Position numbers and translations under genes: made by a program. The notes under the pieces were generated by a model. That model saw only the letters and a program-made list of their open reading frames with translations. It did not search any database and was not told the origin of the DNA. Shown in pieces: positions 34,346-46,800 of a stretch of 64,000 bases of DNA; position 1 is the stretch's first letter, and each line of letters starts with the position of its first letter. The stretch is from Callipepla californica brunnescens (lineage: Eukaryota > Chordata > Aves > Galliformes > Odontophoridae), in assembly GCA_023055505.1 (NCBI GenBank), contig JALIRH010000035.1:2784382-2848381 (forward strand), read 5' to 3'.

Positions 34346-35469
34346 CCATAGATCCGCATGCAGTTGCCCCACGGATCCAAATGTGGCCACCTCAAAGAAA
34401 GAACTGCCATGCTTGGATCTATGGGGTGTAAGCAGGGAGGCCATGCGTGGTTCATCACTTGGGCAGAACCATACGTGAAGCCTAAAGCTGTGCAGGATTT
34501 GTGAGTGTTATGGCCATGATGGAAGCAAAGCTAACCAGAGAGCACCCACTGCTCTCTGGTGAGAGGAAGTGCTGGGGTGCTTTCTCTGCACACCTGTAGC
34601 TGTGCAGTTCTGTGCTCTGTGCAAACATTCCCCTTCTGCTCCCAGCCCATCCCACCATGCTGTTTGTGTGTGCACATTCTCAGCTCAGCCATCCCCGTTC
34701 CCACCTCCCTCAGAGCCATATGCTGTGTTTGTCCCCACACACACCCCAAATCCACGCTGCACTGTAGCGTACACACCAACCACACCTCCTCCCAACCTCC
34801 AACTGGGGCTTTTAGGGCTGGGATGGCTCACACTGTTCTCTGGGTGATGGATGGCAGTTGATCCTATTTACATCCCTTTACATTCTGTGGCTGTAAGAGG
34901 AACAGAACTGCTCTTTGGCCATGAAGTGCTTTGCACAGGTTGAGGTGGCAGCGACTTCTTTGTTTTCCCTTCTTTCCCATCTTGAAATGCATGAAACAAA
35001 CAGACCTGCCTTCTCACTGCAGTCCCGAGATTGGGCTGATGCTTTTAGGGGTTTTTTCTTCCCTTGGTTCATGTTATAGGACTTTCCTTGTGTGTACAGG
35101 GATGCTCTGGGAGAGGTTCTTCTCTGCTATGGGTTCTGGAGTGGGGCTTAGGACAGTGGGATTCTGATCCTTCGAGAGTCTAAGTGTTCCCATCATAGCG
35201 CTTTAATTCAAAGGGCGTTTAGTGGGAGATGCCCTTCTCTGGGGCTGGGGAATGCCAAATGTCTTCAAAGGGAAAGTTGGTGGTTTTCAAGGCCATGTCT
35301 TGAAGAAGATTCGAATAGCTGCAAACTCACTTCTGGGAGCTGCTTCCCAGAAGTGTACATGCTCAACAAAACAGAACCACGGCAAAAAAAAATGGAACAG
35401 CAGAAATGGAACAACCCCTGGTTTGAAGGAGAGTGGAGAGATGGTTTTCTGAGCAGGAGCCACAGGGGG

Positions 35470-35600
35470 ACACCTTCCATCCCAGGAGCCACATGGGGAC
35501 ACCTCCTTCAACTGGGGAGCTTCTGCCATGGGCACAGACATGGGTTGATGGTTTGAACTGCTGATCCTATGGGGCTTTCCAGCCTCGATGACTCTCTTAT
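35470..35600 (+). mobile_element. Probable CR1 fragment
   Basis: GACATGGGTTGATGGTTTGA ACTGCTGATCCTATGGGGCT TTCCAGCCTCGATGACTCTC matches a diverged CR1 tail. The upstream part contains a short imperfect duplication of a CACATGGGGACACCTCC-type segment. Confidence 0.6.
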
Positions 35601-38600
35601 GCCAGGAGCTGAGTCTGTGCAGCCCCACTGATGTCAGCTGCTGGCCTCGCTGGGAGGAAATCTGCAGTTCCTCCACTCTCAGCCGTCCCTTTCCCCCTTT
35701 GTTATGACAGTTCCTGCTTGATAACAACCCAGAGCCTATTAGGAGTGCCTGAAGTGAGCAGAGCAAACATTGTGGTATGATACTGCAGGGCTTTTAATTG
35801 CTATTGTTTGATGATAGGAATCAATAGTGGGCATGGAGAAAGGACAAAGTCCTATCTATGATCTTAGCATTCTCTTTCCTATTTTTTTTTCCTGTTTTCT
35901 TTGCTCCCCACCTCAGTGGGATGTGAGGTGTTGCCAGCCCTGGCCCTGCCTGGGGCTGTATCCTCCCCATGCTTGTAGGGCTGGAGGTGATCACACTGTA
36001 GGACATCTGACAGCATTCCTTGTCTGGATGAGGAATTGGGATGGGGTGGTATTGGTTTTTTTTTACCCTGAAGCAACAAGGTCAGGAGTTGATCAGGCTG
36101 CTGGGGAGGGTGGAGAGGAAGAGATAGGGAGCTCTGAGATTTTGACCGCAGCAATACCTTGTAGTAATGATTTACCAGTGTTAATTACACATTTTGCAGT
36201 GGAAAAATGGCTTTCTGTGGCTTTGCATGGGGCGATCTTTCAGTTTAATTGAACTCCCATCTCCTCATCCCTGGGGCAGACGTGCAGATCCCTTCCCCCC
36301 ACGGGACACGCAGCACTCCCTGCAGCCCACAGTCACCTGTCTCTGTGCTTCTCAGCCTCTTTCCCTCTCATCATCTCCGTTTACATTTAAGCCTCTCCAC
36401 AGACAAAGCTTTGCAAAAGGCAGCAGCTCTCTTCGCCTGCTGAAAGAATGGGGGAGGCTCTTTGAAGCCATTTGTTGATATTTCCCGACAGTTTTTCAGC
36501 GTTCCTCGCTGCTCTGCAGCTGTTAAATGTGTTGTCTCAGCTGCGAGGACAGCTCCAGTTTTGCTCGAGCTGCGTTTTCTCACCATCCATCGAGGGATGC
36601 ACAGAGAGATCCGTCAACGCCAAAGCCACCTCCGAAGTAGCGTTTTGGGTGCAAGTTTGCTTCTGCAGAAGCAAAAGGAGGTCACATCGGGACTGTAGGT
36701 TTGGAAAGCGAGGTACTTGCTGGAGCAGACATGGCATGAGTACCGTGCTTGCAGGGAAAGAGCAGGATTGGCAGTGCTGAGCAGTGCGTCTGGGTCTGCT
36801 GAGCACCCCTGGCAGGGCAGCTCTGGAGGGAGGTGGCGGTGGTTGGGTATGGCTTCACTATTGCTTTGGCAGCTGCAGGAGGGATTTATTCTGCAATTTA
36901 GCATTTTACTCTCCCTTTTGGCTCTTTGCTGTGCCATGAATTTTCTGTGGAAGGCTCGAAGTATCAGGAAGATGAGGCAATAGCGACGGAGAGGAGTATT
37001 GTCGTTTGGTCGTTAAAAATGTATAAGCAGCTTCAGGAGCGCGTTGCTTCCTCTGAGAGGGAAATTGTCCTTAATTCTGCTTGGTATTTAGAGACTTTTA
37101 TCTCCTGAGAGAGCTCACAACGGTTCATCTAGCCTTGATTTATTTTGTTCTTCTGAATTTTTAAGGCTAAACGTAGAGATTTAATGGAGGGGGGGGGAAA
37201 TAAAGGCAGACTGGTGCTGTGCGGAGCGTGGCCGATCCGCGGTGGGAGCCCTTGGCCCAGAGCTATCCTGAAGCTGTGGTTCTGAATTGCGACGCTATGC
37301 CCCGGCAGCCCCCACCCCTTTATTGTCACAACCCTTCCATCCTTGAATTTAGAGAACAGGAGGAAGCTGGGGGACGAAGAGAGCGCAGGGGACTGCAGTG
37401 TTTTGAGAATGGAAGTGCTGATGCTATGCTAGGGAGAAGCATCCTCTCCCTCCCCTCTTTCTCATCGTTGTGTTCCTCTCTTTGTCCCCGCTGCTCAGCA
37501 GCTCAGGAGCAGTGTCCTGCGAGCACCTCCATCACCATACGGTCCCTGGTGGGGGTGGTGAGAGGCTGTGCAACGCTGCTGCTTGCTGAACCCAAGGTGT
37601 GTTCCTATAGCTGATAGCTGTCCCTTGGGTTTGTGCTCACAAACACAAGCACTGGAATGCTGCTCTGAGCAGTGGGTAATGCTGAGGTGAAGGCAGTCCC
37701 CCTCTGTGCTCCATGTTCCAGGTTATTACAGCCCCACCACTCACAGAGCGGGGCACAGCGGGTGCCCCGTGTTGTTATTTGCCTTTGCTATTAACTCCAT
37801 GCTGGCAATGCAAAGGCAGCTGCTTGCCCACAAACCTCATGCTTCACCTCTTCACCACGCTGGGCTGCAAACAGGAACGATGCTCTGTCCTGGGTCTGTG
37901 TGCTTCTGGGATCAGGGTGCCTTTCCCTTGACCTGGAGATGCAGATATAATGCTTGCCCTTGCATTCTGGGGCAGCTCAGCACCTTGGGGTTTTGGGAGC
38001 TTTGTGCCCCACACGGCTCCAGACATGTGTTTGCAGATGGGTAAATCCAGCTCACTCCTGCTGCTTTGTCAATAGCTTGGAAAGTTCTGCAATAACTGCT
38101 TCGGAGTGCTCAAATGATATGTTGCTCCACAGTCTGCCTCTGCTGCTGCCAACGCTTCCGAGCAACCAATTTACCACACGCTTCACCTTTTTGGGCTTTT
38201 CCCCGGTAAGCATTGCTCTGTGACTCCCACTGGAAAGAGAAAATTGCCATTGCCCTTTGCAGGGGTGGGTAATGACTTCCAGGTGGGATTGAGCAGCTCC
38301 TGCTGCTTTAACATGTGTTGAGCAGGAAACCAGGGCACGCTCAGCATGCCTGGATAACACCTGAGTGTGGGATCCCTGATTTTCTTGAATGTGAGAGAGC
38401 ACAGGAGCTTGGATTACCTTACAGCAATGTGGTGTAGAAGGGTGAGTGAGTGTGGGCTCAGCTCCTGCCTTGCCCCATTCCTACGGGCCCACGTTTAGCA
38501 AATGGGAGAGCGCAGGAGTGCTCGTCTGAAAGCTGGAGGAGAGAGAAGGCAATAGGAAATGCTTGGAGTCAGCATTTAAGGACATTACTGCCTGCGGAGA

Positions 38601-39312
38601 TAATTTCATCAACACGAGGGACAAGAGTTTCTTTCATAAAGCAAAATCTTGTTCTAACTACTGGAAATGGTGTTTGTTAACAACACGTTTAACTGCGCAG
38701 TGGGGATCGTTGTGGAATGATGTGTTGTAACCTGCACTAGGGAGGGCTTTGTGGGTCCTTCATGTGCCCCAGTTTGTTCCGTCAGTGTCGGGGATTTGAA
38801 CGTGAGAGCTCTGTGCTGGGCATGGGACTGCTTAGCAGGAGGAAGGAGGAATGGACTCTCTAGGTCTCCTCATGTTGAGCAGTGAAGGGAGAAGGAGATA
38901 GGGCAGGAGCAGCACGAGGAGCTCCTGTCTGGGCTGGTCTCTGACTCCCATCCCTTAACTCTTGTTTTGCTATGAGAATGTTTGGTCCTATCCTAAATCC
39001 AGTAAGTTGCAGGATGCTTTAAATTTAAAAGGAAAAAAAAACAACAGAGGAATGAAATAAGATGCGACTCAACGCCGATTTCCATTTGTTTTTGTGGAAA
39101 CACTACCAATGCTATGATGAAATATTTGGACTTTTCCTTGGGGTTCTATCCCATGCTTTGCTAGAAGCTCATCACCCAGTTCGACTCCAATTCCCAAACA
39201 ACTCATGGTCTGTCAATTGCTCCCTCCACCCCTCTGGTCAACAGATCCTCATCACGGGTCCTACACGCTGCCATCTCTTCATGGTGCTCACGGTGCTGTG
39301 CTCTCCCCGCAG

Positions 39313-39444
39313 AGTGATGTCATGCCCAGACCACCGTTGGGCTCCATGAGGATTTATGGAAGATGCCCCGTGTATGGGCGCCTCTGGTGCTCCTTCTGCT
39401 GTGGCTGATGAGGACGGCCGCCAGCCCACACGCCCTGCGCATCG
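39313..39444 (+). other. GRIK4: GRIK4 start-codon exon (5' UTR part plus signal-peptide CDS)
   Basis: The exon is bounded by a good acceptor (GTGCTCTCCCCGCAG|AGTG at 39312/39313) and a consensus donor (CATCG|GTGAGT at 39444/39445). Its first 50 bases are untranslated and contain three upstream ATGs: 39317 (10-codon frame ending 39349), 39322 (frame ending 39408, overlapping the main start) and 39356 (open to the exon end). The main ATG at 39363 has A at -3. The upstream exon that joins here is inferred to be in the CpG island at about 6 kb. Confidence 0.75.
39363..39444 (+). CDS. GRIK4: GRIK4 (GluK4/KA1) first coding exon: signal peptide and start of N-terminal domain
   Basis: Encodes 27 residues plus the first base of codon 28. 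The N-region is MPR, the hydrophobic core is VWAPLVLLLLWLM, and cleavage probably falls after RTAA, leaving the mature start SPHALRI. As I recall it, human GRIK4 begins MPRVSAPLVLL and has SPHSLRIA at the mature start, with the exon ending in the same phase; the remaining G would begin an Ala codon. GRIK5 differs clearly here. GluK4 is a high-affinity kainate receptor subunit that co-assembles with GluK1-3 in neuronal membranes. Its large N-terminal domain, ligand-binding domain and pore are encoded by later exons beyond this window. This start was chosen because the upstream ATGs lie in other frames or lack a signal peptide. An Arg at position 17, near the end of the hydrophobic core, is slightly unusual. 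Confidence 0.8.
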
Positions 39445-39529
39445 GTGAGTACCGCTCACTGGGTTCCCACTGTGAGCCCAGAGCTCTTGTCACGTTGCAA
39501 ACAAAATGTGTTGGGCTACTATAATTATT

Positions 39530-39548
39530 TTTGTGTGTGTGTGTGTGA
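39530..39548 (+). repeat. (TG)n microsatellite
   Basis: About eight TG units lie within 90 bases of the donor of the GRIK4 start exon. Simple sequence. Confidence 0.85.
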
Positions 39549-40232
39549 GCGTATGCGTTCTCGTTGGCATTTATGGCGGTAACATTTCCTGATGGGAACC
39601 TCTTTCTGTGTAAATGGGAAGTGAATGCAGCTCCTGGAGGAGGCGCTGAGGGATGGAGCTCCCCCCGCCCCACCTCAGTCCCATGAGCTCTGCAGAGAAA
39701 GAAGTGATTTTCAGTTGCAAATGTATCTGTCCCCACGTTGATGAGAGAGGAGTGTTTGAGCCCAAACCGAGCGTCCCACAAGAACATTAATAACTCAAAG
39801 CTGCTCCATTTGTAACTGAGTCCCAGGAATTGCTTCTCCCCTGGGCTTTATTAAAAAGTGCTCAGGAAGAGGCACTGTCATCTTTGCTTCTGCCTGCACG
39901 GATTAGGGAAAAGAAATGCATCCAGAAACCTTGTAATGAAACTTGCTTTGCAGCACTGCTGTTGGGAAGGAGCTGCCTCTCCTGGCTGTACTCTGAAGCT
40001 ACCAGCTGTTCGTTTTAACTATTTGTTGCAGATAAGCTAATCTCTTCCTGTCTGCATTTGCGACTTTCACAGGTGACGCTTGAAGTTAAATTACTTCTCC
40101 CCTTTGCTATCAGAGCTCGGAGCGGCTCAGAAATGCAGCTAGGCTGTTAGATAGCCCCTGCCTCCTTGGTGCTTGGGAAGCACTGGGGCTGCATCTCACG
40201 TTGGTGGGAGGTCCTCCTCCTGGGTCTGGGGT

Positions 40233-40410
40233 GGGGATGGGCAGTGTGTTATGAGGGTATCGAAGGATGAAGATGGATGGATGTTATATTGAAGGATGGT
40301 GATGGACGGGATGTTATGATTCTAAGGATGGGGATGGATGGGTTGTTATGAGGATGTTGAAGGATGGGGATGGACAGGATGTTATGAGGATGTTGAAGGA
40401 TGAGGATGGC
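40233..40410 (+). repeat. 36-bp minisatellite, about five copies
   Basis: The unit is roughly GGATGGACAGGATGTTATGA followed by GGATGTTGAAGGATGG, repeated about five times. The last two copies are the most similar and the first three are diverged or deleted. It starts about 800 bases downstream of the GRIK4 start exon. A weak CR1-like stretch (TTCTTCATGACATTAGGTGA) follows it. Confidence 0.8.
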
Positions 40411-41867
40411 TTGGATAGTGAAGGTGAAAACTTCTTCATGACATTAGGTGAGGAGCTGGCACGGCTGCCTTCCTCCACTGGAGGGGAATGAGAAGGTGTT
40501 TCCGAGAGCTGGGACTGGGGAGAGGATCTGCCTGGTGGATGGGAATCTGCCTGCCATGGCTGGTTTTGTCTTCCATGCTGTTTTCCACAACTGGCAAAGG
40601 GACATCTTGATGCTCTGGTGAGGTCTTAAGGCATTTCCTTAATATATTATTTTCCAGTGCAGTTCTCATTGCCAAGTTGTGCTGCCTGATATCAGAACTG
40701 TGTGCCTCAGTACTTAGCAGAGATTGCTCTGAAATTTTACATCACTGCTGTCTAGTCTAGGATAGAAGTACTTGGTTTCTCCACCTGCACAGGGCAAGGA
40801 TGTGCAAATTTACCTGCAGAATGCTCACAGGACTGAGGAACTTGCATTAGGATGCTGCAAAGGGAACGCAAGGGTTGAGATTTCAGGAGTAATGTTGTTG
40901 TGGGAGTGGGGAAGAACATCCCCAACCCTTTTAATAAGCATCAGAGGTTGCAGCTTCTGTGCCAGGTGGTGCTACATGCGAAGGGGCAGAGAGCCTGAGC
41001 TCATGTCCCCAAGGGCCCCTATCCTGGGGTTGGGACACCCACGGCCCTGAGCTGGCTCTGAAGGACTCAAGGGGCTCAGAACTTGATCAGTTCCCACTGC
41101 CACAGGTCTAAAGCAGCTCCTCTGATAATGAAGTCTGAAGAGTGTGGGTAAAGAGCTGAGGAGGGTGTTGGGTTTTGTTTCTGTTTTGTTTTTAGGACGC
41201 AGTTTTATTAAAAAAAATCATAAAATAACAAACAAAATCCAACCAACCAAACCCACAAAATAAAAGGAAAGAAAAATATGACTGGCAGCCCTGAAACCAT
41301 TCCCCAAAGCATGCTGTGGGCAAGGCAGGGTGATATGGCATCTAAGCAACATCAATCAGTGCTGCATAGTGAAGGAGAGCAGGACGTTGGAATATTCAAA
41401 TAAAATGAGAGCTGACATTTAAAATAACCCTGAAAGGTGTCTGGTAATGGGCCAGGGGAGCATGCTGGGGTCAGTGTGAGGGTTGCATCACAGGGAGCTT
41501 TAGAGGTATTGTCGGTGCAAAATGCTGAGCATGGCCCATGGGGTGACCTTCTTTGCATGGCATGCACAGGCCCAGTCTGTAGCCTGCTCTGTGCCTGGAG
41601 GTACTGCTGTTTACTTTCTATTCTTGATACGTAGGAAATACACTGCATCATATTTTCAGCCTCTTTCTTTAGGTTTGAACTCTGCATTCCCTTCTGCTCC
41701 TGTCCTGGAGGAAGCCTCTTGCTGTGTCTGCATGTTGTGCAGGAGACCTTTGTGGGGAAAACAAGGACCTGAGCACTCTGCTTCTCTTTTCTGAGAGCCT
41801 TTTGTTTACCAGTCAGCTCTCCTGGTCTGTCTCTGTGAGGTTTCATCTCCACAGACAAAGCCAGTCC

Positions 41868-41985
41868 ATGTCACAGAGTGGCAGAATGGCTGAGGCTGGA
41901 AGGGACCACTTGGGATCCCCTTTGCTGACCTCCTGCTTCAGGCAGCATCACCTGGAGCACAGGGTCACGCTCAGGCAGGACATCC
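41868..41985 (-). mobile_element. CR1 LINE 3' end, reverse orientation
   Basis: GTCACAGAGTGGCAGAATGG CTGAGGCTGGAAGGGACCAC TTGGGATC is the reverse of a CR1 tail, followed by CTGCTTCAGGCAGCATCACC TGGAGCACAGGGTCACGC, a well-known internal CR1 segment. Confidence 0.9.
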
Positions 41986-42542
41986 CACCAAAACTGGTAT
42001 TTGCCTGACCATCACCTTGTGCTCACCCCCACCCAAAGTGCAGTGGGACCTGTCCACCCTAGAGGTTGTCAGGGAGGGTGGCAGGCTCAGGGTGTGGAGT
42101 ATTTCATTTGGTGAACCCCATGCCCAACGGCCCACTGGAGAAGCAGGCTCCAAGAACCCAAACTGACAGCGGGGTGTGAACAGAAGAGCCAGCCTGGGAC
42201 GTTGGTTCCTACTTCTAGGCAGGGTTCCCAAAATCTGGAGTACTGGAGGGGCTGCGAATCTCCTACACCTGCTCTGCTCCTGGAACTGCAATGTCAGGAA
42301 TTGTGATGTCAAGGAAATGTTCTTGGGATCCCCTAGAGCATGGGAAGATGTTCCCATGCAGCTGTTGAGTACTGGAGTTGGTGGGAAGATGCAGCCTGGA
42401 GCCACACAGGCAGCAGACAGCCCTCCCTTTGCTCCCTGCTGCCCTGTGTGGCCCCATGTAGCAGAGCATTGTTGGTGTGTCCTTGCACCATCCAGGAAAG
42501 TGATATTTGATTCATGTTTCCTGAGTTATGTGCACAAGTCCT

Positions 42543-42560
42543 TATTTTTTTTTTTTTTTA
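42543..42560 (+). repeat. T homopolymer
   Basis: A run of about 17 T residues. Simple sequence. Confidence 0.85.
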
Positions 42561-43149
42561 ACAAATCCCCCTTTGAGATGTCAGCCCCTGTGCTCCTTGT
42601 TGTTGGCACACAGAACACAGCGCGCTGTGATAATAGGAATAAGAAATTATTAGCAGATTTATATCTCAGATCAATGCTACGGGATGTGGATTCAGCAGCA
42701 CAGAGCATCTCCCACCCCTCTGTGCAGAGCTATTTTACCTTAATCATCCCTTAACTGGGAGGCAGTGCATGGTGTGCATCCTTGCTTTGGTTTGTTATAT
42801 AGCCACACGCATGCGATATGGTGACAGATCCCAGGGGGAAGCTGGCCAGCCTTGCTGCACTGCTCACTGAGCACAAAGCAGGACAGTGGGGTTGAGGAGA
42901 GGAGCTGGGGAGAGGTCTGGTGCTGTCCTGTGTCACTGCTGTGCCGTCAGAGAGGGGACAGCATTGAGTGTACAAAGCAGGGTCCCCACGCCCAGAGCTG
43001 AGAGCTGTTCCCTCTGCTTTACACCTCGTGCCCTGGGCAGCACTCAGTGGGTTCAGTCACTCAGGTATTCGGAACGGAGATCTTTTGCTTTCATGGAGTG
43101 AAAGCAGTCCCAGCAAGAGCTGCTCTGTCATTCCTTTCATTATTTTTTC

Positions 43150-43177
43150 ATATATATATATATGTGCGTGTGCGTGT
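43150..43177 (+). repeat. (TA)n-(GTGC)n microsatellite
   Basis: A TATATA run of about seven units passes into alternating GTGCGTGTGCGTGTG. Simple sequence. Confidence 0.85.
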
Positions 43178-43624
43178 GAATAAAAAAAACTCAATTACAT
43201 GAATGAAAGATGCTTGGTTCCCTGCCCAAACAGCTGCCAGGATGAATTCCAGCCCTGAGCCCAAGCCAGACTTGTGCAGAAAGCCCCTGTGCAGCAGGAG
43301 CCCTGCGATCAGCATGCACTGCAGCCCTATACCTGGCCCTGCCCCGGGCTCTGCCTGCAGCCAGCCAGGGAAGGATGGATTTCCTATGCTCTGAATGGAT
43401 TTGGCTTTGGAAAACACAGAGCTGTGAACTGTGCTTGCTGGCTGTATTGGTGCGGGGGACAAAAGGGAGCACCCATGCCTGAAATAGTGGCAGGTAGAAA
43501 AGTGGGTGCCCCCAGCCTGGATTCTGCTCATTGCTGGGAAAGTCCAAAGTCAGGTCGGGCAGCACTCTTCTTCAGAGCCATTTGTTTGGAGTGTTTCCTA
43601 TGGGGGGAGTTGTGCCCAGGGCAG

Positions 43625-43850
43625 GATTGTGTGATCATAAAGTGGGAAGGGACCCATAAAGAGTGCTGAGTCCAACCCCTGGCTCTGCATGGGGCCACGC
43701 AAAAATCAGACCGTGGTCAGTGCCATGGCCAGGATGGCAGAAACAGAAGGCAGATCCCTTCCTTACGCCTTCAGAATCCTTGCTGGCTGCCCAGGAGCAC
43801 TCATCTCCACAGAGCAGAGGGGCAGATGCTGGTGGATCAGTGCAGAGATG
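43625..43850 (-). mobile_element. CR1 LINE 3' end, reverse orientation
   Basis: TGTGTGATCATAAAGTGGGA AGGGACCCATAAAGAGTGCT GAGTCCAACCCCTGGCTCTG CATGGGGC is a clear reverse CR1 tail. The remaining stretch to about 43850 (GCAGATCCC..CCTTCAGAATCCTTGCTGG) continues as more diverged CR1 body. Confidence 0.8.
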
Positions 43851-46800
43851 GCCCTGAGGATGCAGGAGGGCAGGTGAGTTTTCCCAAAGACACCACAAAT
43901 GAATTCCCCGTGCACCTCCAGACACTGTAGGGGTTTGGAGAAACTAAGTGGGACGTGATGTGAAAATGATGGCTGAATGTCAATTCCGCTGTTGAAACCA
44001 ATTTGGGAGCTGGATAGTGCTAAAAGAATTAAGATAGTTAAATGGAAATAAGTCTACTTGGTAGAGATGAAATAAGGTTTAAATGAGTGAAATTATCTGT
44101 GGATTTACCCTTGTTGGAGCGCTGCCTTATTTAATAAACTGAGTTTTCATCAGCTGGAAGAGAAGCTCAGGCTATGGAGTACGTGCATGGGTTGAAGGGA
44201 AGGAACTGTCTGTGCCACCGTCCTCCAGAGTGCAACCATGAGAGCAAAGGGGGTGGTTTGCCCTTGAGTGCTTTGTACTTTGGTGAGGATCTCATTTACT
44301 GCTTAGTACGTCGTTGGGTACTTCTTTTCCTGGTAGAACAGGAGGATGGTTAAGGCAATGTCTCCTTTGGGTACTGTGTGTCCCTGGGTGGCTGTTCCTG
44401 CACAGGGCTATGCAGTGCATCATGCTTCCTGGGATGGATGGAGTCAGATCTCCTCTTGAGCAGTATGTGGGAGCACTGGGAAGGAACTTCTGTTGCCAGG
44501 AGGAGGGGAAGAGAGAGTGCCGCAAACCTTGAGGGCTGCGACTTCATTATGAAGGGAATCTAGTAATTATTAATGGGCCCTGATGATCTCCTTCTGCAAG
44601 AGCAGGTCTGTTGCAGAAAGGCAGCCAGGTGCTCCCAGCTAACTGTAGCTGGCCTCTGTGCAGATGTCACCTGTCACCTCACATGTGTTTCTGACCTGTC
44701 TCTCTTCAGCGATGGTCATGAAAGCATAACTGCTCCAGATGCTCCTGAATTGTCCATGGAGGGGAGGACCTGATCTGAGCCCGAGTGGTCAGCTCTCAGC
44801 ACTGTGGGACTCTGCTCTGTGCTGCTGGAGCTGGAACCTGGGTGCAAAAGCTTGCAGTGTGCAGCAGGGCAGATGGAGAGGGTCAGAATGAGAGGTACAG
44901 GGGGCTGATGGACAAGGGGAAATGTACTGGAGCACCAACTGTCTGCAATTACTTGGAGCTCTTGCATCCTGTGCTGCTATGCTTGCATTCAGGGAAGGAG
45001 CTAGAGCAGGGATGGAGGGAAGAAGGGGCTCTATTTGCTCCTACATTTGTCTCTGCTGGGAGAATTGCTGCAGCACATAGCAGATGCTGGGGCTGATTGG
45101 CATGTGCCGTGTCCTCTGGGATTATTCCTGCTTTCATATCATAGAGGTACAGTCAGGATGAATGCCTGAGATCTCGCCTCAGGCTCATCCCACACGAGCT
45201 TAAGTCTTCTGTGATGTTCCTGCCAACCCCAAGGGATAACACAGACTGAGAAGTCGCGACGTGGTGCAGTCTGGGTTTGGCTGAGGATCTCCTTCCCAGC
45301 CCCGATTTGTGGTTCTGCTTGGATAAGTCAAACCCACCAACCTGTACTCAAAAGATAGGATGAGCTGCTCCATCTTGCTGCTTTGTAGACGTGGATATCG
45401 TATTGGATTTGTGCTCAGGAACACATGTGTGCCCTCCCTGGTGTTCAGCAGACAGCATTTGCTTTGCAGCAGGGCTGGTTCACAAGCATTTCACTGCACT
45501 GTGGCAGGATGCCCCTGTTCATCCTTGCCCTTTTTGCTGCTGAGCTGTTTTCGGGCCATGCCCAGCTGCTCTGCACGTCTTCCCATCTGACCATCAGCAG
45601 AAGTCTGCTCTGTCATTTGGCTTCTGCATCTCAGAACCTTTTGTTCCACATCCCTCTCACAGAAGATAGCTTGGCAGTTTGCAACCCTTTAGCATTTATT
45701 GTCTGCTGTGTTTCTACCCATTTCGGTGGCATGTGGAATATTTTGGCACTCGTGTTTCCCCAGGGCCCTGGTACAGTGGGAAGAAGCACTTTATTTTTCC
45801 TGGCATACTCTGAAATATCTCAGCCATCACACAGGAATGGTTGCACTGGCACTGTGCTATGACAGCACTTGTGCAGTCTTTGCAGTCCCATGGGAGAGCC
45901 ACCCCAGCCTGCAGGTCTGTGTCAGGAGCTGGGGCTGGGTTTTGGGGACCAACAAGCAGTGCCCTAAGCACTGCAGCTCCCAGCGGAGCTTCCCCAGAGC
46001 CCCCAGCATTTGGAGTGATGCTAGGAGATAGCTGCAAGCTCTGTGTTTGTCCAGCATCACCAGGATGCTGAGGAGCATCACCAGGGTGGGACGTGGGGCT
46101 GAGCAATTGGGTTTTGGAGCAGAAAGCTTGTTATCATGGTAATGGCTGTGGTTTGTTGCCTGCTCTGCTCTCATGCATTTGAATCCCACGGAGCATCTCA
46201 TTAGAAACAAATGATGCCTCGGGCAAGCGGAGCTGTAGAAAAGTAATCTTTATTAAGCACCCTCAGCGGTCAGAGTTGCTTGATGAGCTCCAGAGTTTTA
46301 TTTGCAGGAGGCTTGGGTTGTCGTTCAGCAGGAAAACACTTTGAACTCCTTCCCTTCCCTGTCTCTAGGTTACTGTTTTCTATTTCTATGTGGTTTCAGT
46401 CCCAACAGCCCTGCAGATACTGCTGGAGGAGTTGCTGATAGTGGGAGCAAAATGAATGGAAGGGACCAGCTGTGCTTAGTCAGGGATGTGTGGAAGGGAA
46501 ATGCCCAGAGAGCATGAGGGGGAAGGAGGTGTCTGTGCCAGGTGGGATGGCTCGGGGCTGGCATGGAGGCAGCCTTGCTGTGCACTTGGGTGATATCAGG
46601 GCATCTCAGGGTAGATCCGGGAAGAAAAGGAGAGGGAAGAATTCATCTGTGGCCGCTGTGCTTGGCTTTATGAAGAGGAAATGAAATGAAGGCAGGAGAC
46701 CCAAAGTTCATCTTGCCTGCCTTGTCAGGCATGCAGAGCTGACACAGCAACAGACTCATTACAGGCTCCTGTGTAAATACAGGCTCTTTGCTATCTTTTT

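Larger units (their letters stand above)
6900..39312 (+). other. GRIK4: Inferred first intron of GRIK4
   Basis: About 32 kb without a recognisable coding exon. It lies between the CpG island and the acceptor of the start-codon exon. It contains CR1 ends in both orientations, two MIR-like remnants, simple repeats, several AT-rich blocks resembling conserved non-coding elements and an RE1-like site; each is listed separately. Subregions with nothing further seen include 6900-9500, 14815-16555, 17950-19800, 22000-23160, 24420-25970, 33000-34260 and 35610-39310. Calling it intron depends on the promoter assignment. Extra untranslated exons could be hidden in it. Confidence 0.5.
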
